A stretch of DNA of 64,000 nucleotides from Niabella yanshanensis (lineage in GTDB: Bacteria; Bacteroidota; Bacteroidia; Chitinophagales; Chitinophagaceae). The notes beneath the pieces are model-generated. The model did no database searches. It was not told where the DNA came from and was given only the letters and a program-made list of their open reading frames with translations. Position 1 is the stretch's first letter, and each line of letters opens with the position of its first letter. The stretch is from the NCBI RefSeq assembly GCF_034424215.1, contig NZ_CP139960.1:4402001-4466000 (forward strand), read 5' to 3'. Below, piece after piece: positions 53,667-62,032 of this stretch. The translations under genes and the position numbers were made by a program.

Positions 53667-56162
53667 ATGAAAGTTGTTGTTATTGGTAATGGTATGGTAG
53701 GCCAGAAATTCTGCGAAAAACTGCTCTCTAAAGGGATTCCGGATTTACAACTAACTGTTTTTGGTGAGGAAACCCTCGCTGCTTACGACCGCGTACATCT
53801 CAGCTCTTACTTCGCCGGGAAAACGGTGGAGGATCTGACACTTCAGCCGGTTAAATGGTATGAAGAAAACGGGATAGACCTGAGGTTGGGTGACCCGGTT
53901 CAGGAAGTAGATCGTTTGAAAAAAAACGTGACATCGTTTGAGGGGCTTAGTATTGCATACGATTACCTGGTATTTGCTACCGGCTCTGCTGCATTTGTAC
54001 CGCCCATCCCGGGAGTAGATAAGCACGGCGTATTTGTGTACCGTACAATAGAGGATTTGAATATGATCTGGCGCCATGCGGCTACCGCAAAAACGGCGGT
54101 AGTGATTGGCGGCGGACTGTTAGGCCTTGAAGCGGCAAAAGCCTGCCTCGATCTGGGTATTAAAGATACGCATGTCATAGAGTTCGCACCCCGCCTGATG
54201 CCCAGGCAGATTGACGAAGCAGGCTCCGAAATATTGATCCAGAAGTTGAAAGAGCTGGATATCACCACCCATACGGGGAAAAATACAGCAGCGATCCTGG
54301 GCAATGAAACCATCAAGGGAATGATCTTTACAGATGGTACTATTTTAAGTACCGATATGCTGGTAATATCTGCAGGTATAAAGCCCAGAGATGAGCTGGC
54401 CCGCGCCTGTGGACTGACTGTTGGTCCCAGGGGTGGTATTGTAGTAAATGATCATATGATTACCAATGATGAGCACATTTTTGCCATAGGAGAATGCGCT
54501 TTACATAACTCGATGATCTATGGACTGGTAGCTCCCGGATATGAAATGGCGGATGTAGTGGCTACGCAACTGGCCGGTGCTGCCAAACAATTCCCGGGAT
54601 TTGATATGAGCACCAAACTTAAGCTGATCGGTATTGATGTGGCCAGCTTTGGTGATCCTTTTATCTCAGGCGACGAAGCCAGAACTATTGTATTCCGGGA
54701 TAATCACCGCGGTATTTATAAAAGGATCAACTTCTCGAATGATGGCAAAGAGTTATTAGGTGGTGTTCTGGTAGGAGATGCGGAAGCTTATAATATGTTA
54801 TTGCAGATCTGTAAAAACAAAATGGCCCTGCCTCCCGATCCGATGGACCTGATCATCAAAGCAAAAGAAGGAAGCGCAGATGCGGGAGCCGGCGTTGTGG
54901 CTTTGCCCGATGATGCTCTGATCTGCAGCTGTGAAGGCGTAACCAAATCAGATATATGCAATGCGGTTACTGAACAGGGGTGTGAAACCGTTGATGCCAT
55001 CAAAAAGTGTACGAAAGCTGCTACCGGTTGCGGAGGTTGCGCACCAATGGTGAAGGACATTATGGTACACACCATGAAGCAGCAGGGCAAGTTGGTGCGT
55101 AATGTACTTTGCGAGCATTTCGGTTATTCCAGGCAGGAATTATACGACCTGGTTAAATTGAGAGACCTGCATAGTTTTGATGAGGTGCTGGATACTTTGG
55201 GTGAGGGTGATGGCTGTGAGACCTGCCGCCCGGCGATAAGCTCTATATTAGCCAGCTTATGGAATGAGCTGATCGTTAAAAAAGAGAGCGCTACGTCTCA
55301 GGATACCAATGATCGTTTCCTGGCGAATATTCAAAAAGGAGGGACCTATTCGGTTGTACCGCGTATTCCCGGTGGAGAAATAACCCCCGATAAACTATTG
55401 GTGATTGCCCAGGTAGCAAAGAAATACAATCTATACACCAAAATAACCGGTGGCCAACGTATTGATATGTTCGGTGCCCATTTAAATGATCTGCCTTCCA
55501 TCTGGGAAGAGCTGATTGAAGCGGGCTTTGAAAGCGGACATGCTTACGGGAAATCACTGCGTACCGTTAAGAGCTGTGTGGGCAGTACCTGGTGTCGGTT
55601 TGGTTTGCATGATAGCGTGAGTTATGCTATACGCATTGAAGAACGTTATCGCGGACTTCGTTCTCCTCATAAATTAAAGTCGGCCGTATCCGGTTGTATA
55701 AGGGAGTGCGCAGAGGCGCAGTCAAAAGACTTTGGTATCATTGCTACAGAGAAAGGCTGGAACCTGTATGTATGCGGAAATGGTGGCTCCAAACCGCAAC
55801 ATGCTTTACTATTGGCAACCGACCTTGATTCTGAAACCTGTATTCAATACATCGACCGTTTCCTGATGTTTTATATTAAAACCGCTGACCCGCTGACCCG
55901 TACCGCCACCTGGCTGAACAAAATGGATGGTGGTATCGACTACCTGCGTAATGTAGTGGTGCATGATAGTCTTGGAATAGGCGCCGAGCTTGAAAGGGAG
56001 ATGCAGCTATTGGTAGACGCCTATCAATGCGAATGGAAGAACGTGGTGGAAACACCAGAGCTCAGAAGTCAGTTTACTCATTTCATAAACGCCCCCAAAG
56101 AAAAGGATCCTACCGTACAATTTGAAGCGATGCGGGATCAGAAAAAAGCTGCCACCTGGTAA
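53667..56162 (+). CDS. nirB: Assimilatory nitrite reductase [NAD(P)H], large subunit
   Basis: 831 residues. Domains in order: FAD/NAD-binding reductase (VVIGNGMVGQKFCEKLLSKG; second Rossmann VVIGGGLLGLEAAKACLDLG), a BFD-like [2Fe-2S] domain (CSCEGVTKSDICN to TGCGGCAPM, about 418-460) with a second degenerate copy (GCETCRPAI), then nitrite/sulfite reductase halves. The siroheme-4Fe4S cysteines are intact: SCVGSTWCRFG and SGCIRECAEAQ. It reduces nitrite to ammonium. First gene of the nir-nas operon, with nirD 56 nt downstream. Confidence 0.96.
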   Translation: MKVVVIGNGMVGQKFCEKLLSKGIPDLQLTVFGEETLAAYDRVHLSSYFAGKTVEDLTLQPVKWYEENGIDLRLGDPVQEVDRLKKNVTSFEGLSIAYDYLVFATGSAAFVPPIPGVDKHGVFVYRTIEDLNMIWRHAATAKTAVVIGGGLLGLEAAKACLDLGIKDTHVIEFAPRLMPRQIDEAGSEILIQKLKELDITTHTGKNTAAILGNETIKGMIFTDGTILSTDMLVISAGIKPRDELARACGLTVGPRGGIVVNDHMITNDEHIFAIGECALHNSMIYGLVAPGYEMADVVATQLAGAAKQFPGFDMSTKLKLIGIDVASFGDPFISGDEARTIVFRDNHRGIYKRINFSNDGKELLGGVLVGDAEAYNMLLQICKNKMALPPDPMDLIIKAKEGSADAGAGVVALPDDALICSCEGVTKSDICNAVTEQGCETVDAIKKCTKAATGCGGCAPMVKDIMVHTMKQQGKLVRNVLCEHFGYSRQELYDLVKLRDLHSFDEVLDTLGEGDGCETCRPAISSILASLWNELIVKKESATSQDTNDRFLANIQKGGTYSVVPRIPGGEITPDKLLVIAQVAKKYNLYTKITGGQRIDMFGAHLNDLPSIWEELIEAGFESGHAYGKSLRTVKSCVGSTWCRFGLHDSVSYAIRIEERYRGLRSPHKLKSAVSGCIRECAEAQSKDFGIIATEKGWNLYVCGNGGSKPQHALLLATDLDSETCIQYIDRFLMFYIKTADPLTRTATWLNKMDGGIDYLRNVVVHDSLGIGAELEREMQLLVDAYQCEWKNVVETPELRSQFTHFINAPKEKDPTVQFEAMRDQKKAATW

Positions 56163-56218
56163 GCGCTCCGGAGCACGACTTCTTTAATCATCTAACAACT
56201 ATCTCAAAACTATTATCT

Positions 56219-56617
56219 ATGTCCAATCAAAATTGGTTTCACGTATGTAGTGTGCAGGATATGCCACATAATGGTGGTGTATGTGTAAAATATGGCGAGC
56301 ATCAGATAGCACTGTATTATTTCACGCACCGTAACGAGTGGTACGCTTCTCAAAACCTCTGTCCTCACAAACAGCAAATGGCATTGAGCCGTGGTATGTT
56401 AGGCTCCCAGCAGGGTGAACCCAAAGTGGCTTGTCCTTTTCATAAAAAAACCTTTTCCTTAAAAGACGGGCACTGCCTTAATGATGAGGCTTGTAGCAGT
56501 ATCAAGGTATACGATGTGCGGGTTAAAGGCGGAGAGGTTTATATCGATGTAAAGGATATGGATCAACAGGCAATGGTGCATGCACATCGGCAGGAAACAG
56601 TTTCTCCTAATATCTAA
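56219..56617 (+). CDS. nirD: Nitrite reductase small subunit, Rieske ligands retained
   Basis: 132 residues. The Rieske-type fold shows both ligand pairs, CPH in NLCPHKQQMALSRG and CPFH in VACPFHKKTFSLKDG, so a [2Fe-2S] cluster can bind. In E. coli NirD the corresponding residues are not Cys/His, so this is the cluster-bearing variant. The rest (HCLNDE, then VYDVRVKGGEVYIDV) follows NirD. It is the partner of NirB. The next gene begins 11 nt after its stop. Confidence 0.9.
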   Translation: MSNQNWFHVCSVQDMPHNGGVCVKYGEHQIALYYFTHRNEWYASQNLCPHKQQMALSRGMLGSQQGEPKVACPFHKKTFSLKDGHCLNDEACSSIKVYDVRVKGGEVYIDVKDMDQQAMVHAHRQETVSPNI

Positions 56618-56628
56618 ACCCCAAGCAG

Positions 56629-57036
56629 ATGAGAAAATTACTGAAACCACTAACAACATTAACATTAACACTTAGTCTTTTTAACGCTGGCTGGTCGCAA
56701 AATCCTTCCGCCAGGCCGGTATTGGCAGTATGGGATGGTATGGTAATCGCCGGCTATGTTGATAAAGGTGCATTTGTCAACTTCGGAGGACCTTGTATTA
56801 AATTTGCCAGCAAACCTTATGTTATAACGCTGGGAATGTTACCCTCGTTCCGCATTAAAGAAGATAAGGTGGCCGCGGGTGCAAAAAAGAATTCGCCGGT
56901 TACGCCCAATTTGGGTGCAGGGGTAAGTTTTGCTTATAAGCACCTGGCGTTGCAGGTTCCCGTGTATTATAATGCTAAAACAACTGCAGCGGACGGCCGA
57001 TGGCATGTTGGTATAGGGGCAGGTTACCGCTTCTGA
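56629..57036 (+). CDS. Small putative outer-membrane protein in the nitrate operon
   Basis: 135 residues. The signal peptide is MRKLLKPLTTLTLTLSLFNA ending GWSQ. The mature part is rich in alternating hydrophobic strands (AGYVDKGAFVNFGGPCIKFA, KPYVITLGMLPSFRIKEDKV, LGAGVSFAYKHLALQVPVYY) and ends in WHVGIGAGYRF, a terminal aromatic typical of beta-barrel proteins. The size fits a small barrel of about eight strands, which is inference. No family was recognised. Its place between nirD and the nitrate transporter suggests a role in nitrate passage or envelope adaptation. Confidence 0.66.
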   Translation: MRKLLKPLTTLTLTLSLFNAGWSQNPSARPVLAVWDGMVIAGYVDKGAFVNFGGPCIKFASKPYVITLGMLPSFRIKEDKVAAGAKKNSPVTPNLGAGVSFAYKHLALQVPVYYNAKTTAADGRWHVGIGAGYRF

Positions 57037-57079
57037 AATAAAAACCTCTTAACTCTATTCTATTTAATTAATAAACCGA

Positions 57080-58384
57080 TTGATTATGAGCTCAGTTAAT
57101 ACAAAACCCCTCAATAAGTTGAACGTGTTTTCTTTTAAGGGAATACAGATGCGTACTTTTCATATTACCTGGTTTACCTTTTTTGTTTGCTTTTTCGGAT
57201 GGTTTGGGCTGGCGCCTTTAATGCCTACGATTAAAGAAAATTTGCAACTCGATAAATCGCAAATTGGCAATATTGTGATCGCTTCTGTTTCGGGAACCAT
57301 AGTTGCCCGTTTATTGATAGGCCGCTTATGTGATACCTGGGGTCCGAGAAAAACGTACACTGCATTACTGCTGATTGGCGCCATACCGGTAATGTGTGTG
57401 GGCTTGGCCGAAAGTTATACCAGCTTCCTTTTATTTCGCCTGGCTATAAGCGTTATCGGAGCTTCCTTTGTGATCACACAGTTTCATACGTCCATGATGT
57501 TTGCGCCCAGCATTAAGGGAACGGCTAATGCTGTTGCAGGTGGTTGGGGTAACCTCGGCGGTGGAGTTACTAATATTGTAATGCCGTTGATATTTGCGGC
57601 TATTGTAGGCGCCGGCTACACCGGTAATGAAGCCTGGCGCCAGGCTATGATCTTTCCTGGCCTGATGATGTTAATTGCCGCCTTTCTTTATTTTAAATAT
57701 ACCAAAGACACACCTGCCGGAAATTTCGACGAAATTGAAAGGGTTAAAGAAAAAGGAAAGACAGACTATAGTGTATTAAAAGACTGGCGGATCTGGGCTT
57801 TGACATTGGCTTATGCTATGTGCTTTGGAATGGAGATCACCTTCGATAATATAGCAGCGCTGCATTTTGTGCAGGAGTATCAACTGGATCAACGTTCTGC
57901 AGGTTTCTGGGCTGGTGTATTTGGATTAATGAACTTATTTGCACGGGCACTGGGCGGTATATTTGCAGACAGGATTGGTAAATCTTATGGCATGCGTGGC
58001 AAGGGTATATTGCTGGCGGGCGTATTATTACTGGAGGGCATTGGGTTGATACTATTTGCCCGGGCAGGATCACTGCCTTTGGCGATCATATCCATGCTGT
58101 CTTTTGCCTTGTTTCTTAAAATGGCCAATGGCGCCACTTATGCGATCACCCCTTTTATCAATGAAAAAAATGTGGGACTTGTAAGTGGTGTAGTAGGGGC
58201 CGGCGGAAATTTAGGCGGCATGCTCTTTGGCTTTTTGTTTAAAAGTCCTTCCATCACCTATAGCCAGGCCTTTAGGTATATTGGTATTATAGTAGTGCTG
58301 GTAGCCTTTATTGTTTTGCTGACCCGCTTCGCAAAAGTGAAGCCTGCTGCTGAGCCGGTAACTGTATTGGAACCGGTAGCCTGA
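57080..58384 (+). CDS. Nitrate/nitrite transporter, NarK/NasA-type MFS
   Basis: 434 residues, about 12 membrane segments. The nitrate signature is seen as AGGWGNLGGGVTNIVMPLIF, with the second at GAGGNLGGMLFGFLF. Substrate-binding Arg residues are in the expected helices (GTIVARLLIGRLCD and LMNLFARALGGIFADR). It brings nitrate into the cytoplasm for the reductase encoded next. A translation start at the ATG for MRTFHITWFTFFVCF, about 23 codons in, is a possible alternative. Confidence 0.92.
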   Translation: MIMSSVNTKPLNKLNVFSFKGIQMRTFHITWFTFFVCFFGWFGLAPLMPTIKENLQLDKSQIGNIVIASVSGTIVARLLIGRLCDTWGPRKTYTALLLIGAIPVMCVGLAESYTSFLLFRLAISVIGASFVITQFHTSMMFAPSIKGTANAVAGGWGNLGGGVTNIVMPLIFAAIVGAGYTGNEAWRQAMIFPGLMMLIAAFLYFKYTKDTPAGNFDEIERVKEKGKTDYSVLKDWRIWALTLAYAMCFGMEITFDNIAALHFVQEYQLDQRSAGFWAGVFGLMNLFARALGGIFADRIGKSYGMRGKGILLAGVLLLEGIGLILFARAGSLPLAIISMLSFALFLKMANGATYAITPFINEKNVGLVSGVVGAGGNLGGMLFGFLFKSPSITYSQAFRYIGIIVVLVAFIVLLTRFAKVKPAAEPVTVLEPVA

Positions 58385-58441
58385 TACCGCATAGAACCTG
58401 CCTGACCTCTGACGATTGCTGCATTTAAACTGATAAACGTA

Positions 58442-61400
58442 ATGAGCAACCTTACCATTCATTCTCCCGGTGAAAATAGCAAGGGTATCACAACTACCTG
58501 TTGTTATTGTGGTGTGGGCTGTGGAATAGAAGTGGCCAAGGATAAGCTGGGACGGGTAATCGTAAAGGGAAACGAAAATCACTCCGTAAATAAGGGAATG
58601 TTATGCAGTAAGGGTATGAACCTGCATTATACGGTAAATGATACCAGCGACCGGTTGCTTTACCCTGAAATGCGCTATGCACGTAACCAGCCCCGGCGGC
58701 GGGTTTCTTGGGATGCGGCCCTCGAACGTACTGCAGCCGTCTTTAAAACCTTTATAGAAAAATATGGTCCGGATTCAGTTGCCTTCTATGCTTCGGGGCA
58801 GTGCCTCACGGAGGAATACTATGTAGTCAATAAGCTCATCAAAGGGTTTATTGGCAGTAACAATATAGATACCAATTCCAGGTTATGCATGAGCAGTGCC
58901 GTGGTAGGGTACAAAATGAGTTTGGGCGAGGACAGCGTACCCGTGAGCTATGATGACCTGGAGATAGCCGATGTTATTTTTGTGGCGGGAGCCAACCCTG
59001 CATGGTGCCATCCGATACTATGGCGCAGGGTTGAAGCTGCCCGTGAAAAAAATCCACAGCTTAAAATTATTGTAAGTGATCCCCGTAAAACACAAACCTG
59101 CTCCGCGGCCAATGTGCACCTCCAGCTGAACCCTGGAACGGATATTACGCTGCATCATGCCATTGGCAGGGCATTGATCGAAAATGGCGATATCAATTCA
59201 GATTTTGTTAAACAGCATACCGAGGGATTTGAAAAATACCGCGATATTGTTTTTGAAAGAACGGTCGCAGAGGCCGCTGCTATCTGCGGCGTTGAAGAGG
59301 CGCTGATATGGGAGGCGGCTTCCTATATCGGTAATGCAAGAGGTTTTATCACCATGTGGACCATGGGGCTGAACCAGAGCGTTGTGGGGGTTAATAAAAA
59401 CCTTTCGCTGATCAATTTAAACCTGATTACTGGTCATATCGGGAAACCGGGTTCGGGTCCCTTGTCTCTTACCGGTCAACCCAATGCTATGGGAGGCAGG
59501 GAGGTTGGCGGGTTGTCTAACCTATTGCCGGCGCACCGCGATTTAACGAATGAACAGCATAGAGCCGAAGTAGAGGCATTTTGGGGGGTGCCTAAAGGCC
59601 GGATCCCTGCAAAGCCGGGTCTTACGGCTACCGAAATGTTTGAAGCCCTGGAGGACGGGAGGCTGAAAGCTATATGGATACTATGTACCAATCCGTTGAT
59701 CAGTTTGCCTGATGTAAGACGGGCTGAAGCAGCGTTAAAGAAAGCAAAATTTGTAGTGGTGCAGGAGGTGAGCAATAAGCCGGAGACCCTGCAGTATGCT
59801 GACGTTATTTTTCCGGCAGCTGCATGGACTGAAAAAGAGGGCACGATGACCAATGCCGAACGCAGGGTGAGCTACCTGAATAAAATCACAGCAGCACCAG
59901 GTGAAGCCTTGCCTGATGCTGAAATTATTTGCCGTTTTGCCCAAAAAATGGGCTTTGCCGGTTTTGATTATAGTAACGCTGCGGAGATCTTTGCAGAGCA
60001 TGCCGCATTGACCAGGGGTACTAATATAGACATGAGTGCGCTGAATTACAGCATCCTGAAAGAGAAACTAACGGTGCAATGGCCTTACACAGATGTTCAT
60101 GCAAAAGCACAGAATGATGATGAAGCTTCCCTGGGAACGAAAAGATTGTTTGCTGACCGTCAGTTTTATACCACCAGTAAAAAAGCGATCATTCACTCTT
60201 TTGAGGATGTAAATAAATCGGAGGCGCTAAGTGCTGATTTTCCGCTAATCCTTACTACAGGCCGCATCCGGGATCAGTGGCATACCATGAGCAAGACGGG
60301 GAAGGTAAATAAGCTGAAACAGCATATATCAGCTGCCTTCCTGGAAATACATCCTGATGATGCCTTGCAGAGAGGTATCCGGGAAAATGCGCTGGTCGTT
60401 ATTAAAAGCCGGCGTGGTGAAGTGCAGGTGAAAGCGAAACTTTCGGGGGATATTAAGAAAGGGGTTGTTTTCCTGCCTATGCATTGGGGGAAGGTGTTGA
60501 ACAGCGATTTGAACCGGGCTAATAATGTTACCAATAACCTGCTCGATCCGAAGAGTAAAGAGCCGGATTTTAAATTTACAGCCGTTGAGGTCAGTCCTTT
60601 CAAAAAGCCCCAACAAAAAATAATTGTCGTAGGTGCCGGGGCGGCAGCCTGCGGTTTTGTAAAATCTTACCGGAATATAAATACCGAAGATGAAATAGAA
60701 GTATTTAGTAAAGAGGCTTTTCCTTTTTATAACCGGGTGCTATTGCCGGACTATATAACCGGGACCTTACAGTGGGATAACCTGGTTAAAATGACCGATG
60801 CTGAAGAGTATGCTTACCAGGTAAAATTGCATCGGGGTGTCAGTATAATATCCATTGACCGGGAAAATAAAACAGTTACCGATAGCGATGGAAGGGTGCA
60901 TGCTTATGATATATTGGTCCTGGCAACCGGTAGCCGCTCTGCCATGTTGCGTGATGTGCCGGATATGAAAGGCATTTTCACGATGCGTAACCGTTACGAT
61001 GCGGATCGCTTTTTAGAACATACCAAAGAGACTCCGGGAAGAGTGGTGATTGTAGGTGGTGGACTGCTGGGGATAGAGTTGGCCACATCTTTAAGAGAAA
61101 TTAATGTAGCATCAACGGTAATTCAACGTACTTCCCGTTTAATGAACCGGCAGTTAGATCCATTGGGCAGCCAGCTACTGCATGAGGAGTTAGCAGATAA
61201 AGGCGTGGAGGTTTATTATAATGATGAAATTGAGCGATTCCTGGGTATGACAGCTATTACAGGACTTAAGCTTAAAAGTGGTTTGACGATCCATTGCACT
61301 ACTGTGGTAATAGCTATTGGTACTACGCCTAATATAGAGATAGCCCGGGAAAGCAACTTGCAATGTAAACGCGGAGTGGTGGTGAATGATTATTTGCAAA

Positions 61401-62032
61401 CCAGTGACCCATCTGTTTTTGCGATAGGGGAGATTGCGGAATTCAAAGGTGCATTATATGGCATCACCGCAGCTGCAGAGCAGCAGGCAGAAATAGTAGC
61501 CAGGTATATGAATGGTGATATTGCGCAGTTTTACCAGGGCTCTTTGCTGATGAATATCCTGAAAATTCACGGAACAGATCTTTGCTCTTTAGGAGAGGTA
61601 GAGTGCCCGGATGATCCTGCTTATGAAGAAGTGGTGTTTATTGATAAAGCAAAGCGGTATTATAAAAAGTGTATTATTCATAATGATCGTTTGATCGGGG
61701 CTATCTTAATTGGAGATAAGAATGAGTTCCTGGAGTACCGGAGTTTGATTGAGAATCGGATAGAGTTGAGTGAAAAGCGACTTCAGCTGCTTCGTTCCGG
61801 TAAAGGGGCCGAGCCGGTTATTGGTAAACTGGTATGCAGTTGTAATAATGTAGGTGAAGGTAACCTGGTGAACAAAATTAAGGAAGGCTGTACCGATCAT
61901 TTACAATTGTGCCAGCTGAGTGGCGCAGGCATGGGATGTGGCAGTTGCCGGCCGGAAGTAAAAGCGATCCTTGAAAGGACGTTGGACCTGGTGCCTGCAG
62001 ACAGTAAGAAGATTCAACAAATAAGCGCTTAA
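58442..62032 (+). CDS. Assimilatory nitrate reductase fused to an FAD reductase and [2Fe-2S] domain
   Basis: 1196 residues. Residues 1-715 are a NasA/NapA-type molybdopterin oxidoreductase: 4Fe-4S motif C20-x2-C23-x3-C27-x27-C55, and a probable Mo-ligand Cys149 in SRLCMSSAVVGYK. From about 727 a complete pyridine-nucleotide/FAD reductase follows (KIIVVGAGAAACGFVKSY and VVIVGGGLLGIELATSL), as in NasB or the NirB N-terminus. About 1130-1175 is a BFD-like [2Fe-2S] domain (VCSCNNVGEGNLVNK, GMGCGSCRPEV). One chain thus takes electrons from NAD(P)H to nitrate. Its TAA overlaps the next ATG by one base. Confidence 0.92.
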   Translation: MSNLTIHSPGENSKGITTTCCYCGVGCGIEVAKDKLGRVIVKGNENHSVNKGMLCSKGMNLHYTVNDTSDRLLYPEMRYARNQPRRRVSWDAALERTAAVFKTFIEKYGPDSVAFYASGQCLTEEYYVVNKLIKGFIGSNNIDTNSRLCMSSAVVGYKMSLGEDSVPVSYDDLEIADVIFVAGANPAWCHPILWRRVEAAREKNPQLKIIVSDPRKTQTCSAANVHLQLNPGTDITLHHAIGRALIENGDINSDFVKQHTEGFEKYRDIVFERTVAEAAAICGVEEALIWEAASYIGNARGFITMWTMGLNQSVVGVNKNLSLINLNLITGHIGKPGSGPLSLTGQPNAMGGREVGGLSNLLPAHRDLTNEQHRAEVEAFWGVPKGRIPAKPGLTATEMFEALEDGRLKAIWILCTNPLISLPDVRRAEAALKKAKFVVVQEVSNKPETLQYADVIFPAAAWTEKEGTMTNAERRVSYLNKITAAPGEALPDAEIICRFAQKMGFAGFDYSNAAEIFAEHAALTRGTNIDMSALNYSILKEKLTVQWPYTDVHAKAQNDDEASLGTKRLFADRQFYTTSKKAIIHSFEDVNKSEALSADFPLILTTGRIRDQWHTMSKTGKVNKLKQHISAAFLEIHPDDALQRGIRENALVVIKSRRGEVQVKAKLSGDIKKGVVFLPMHWGKVLNSDLNRANNVTNNLLDPKSKEPDFKFTAVEVSPFKKPQQKIIVVGAGAAACGFVKSYRNINTEDEIEVFSKEAFPFYNRVLLPDYITGTLQWDNLVKMTDAEEYAYQVKLHRGVSIISIDRENKTVTDSDGRVHAYDILVLATGSRSAMLRDVPDMKGIFTMRNRYDADRFLEHTKETPGRVVIVGGGLLGIELATSLREINVASTVIQRTSRLMNRQLDPLGSQLLHEELADKGVEVYYNDEIERFLGMTAITGLKLKSGLTIHCTTVVIAIGTTPNIEIARESNLQCKRGVVVNDYLQTSDPSVFAIGEIAEFKGALYGITAAAEQQAEIVARYMNGDIAQFYQGSLLMNILKIHGTDLCSLGEVECPDDPAYEEVVFIDKAKRYYKKCIIHNDRLIGAILIGDKNEFLEYRSLIENRIELSEKRLQLLRSGKGAEPVIGKLVCSCNNVGEGNLVNKIKEGCTDHLQLCQLSGAGMGCGSCRPEVKAILERTLDLVPADSKKIQQISA

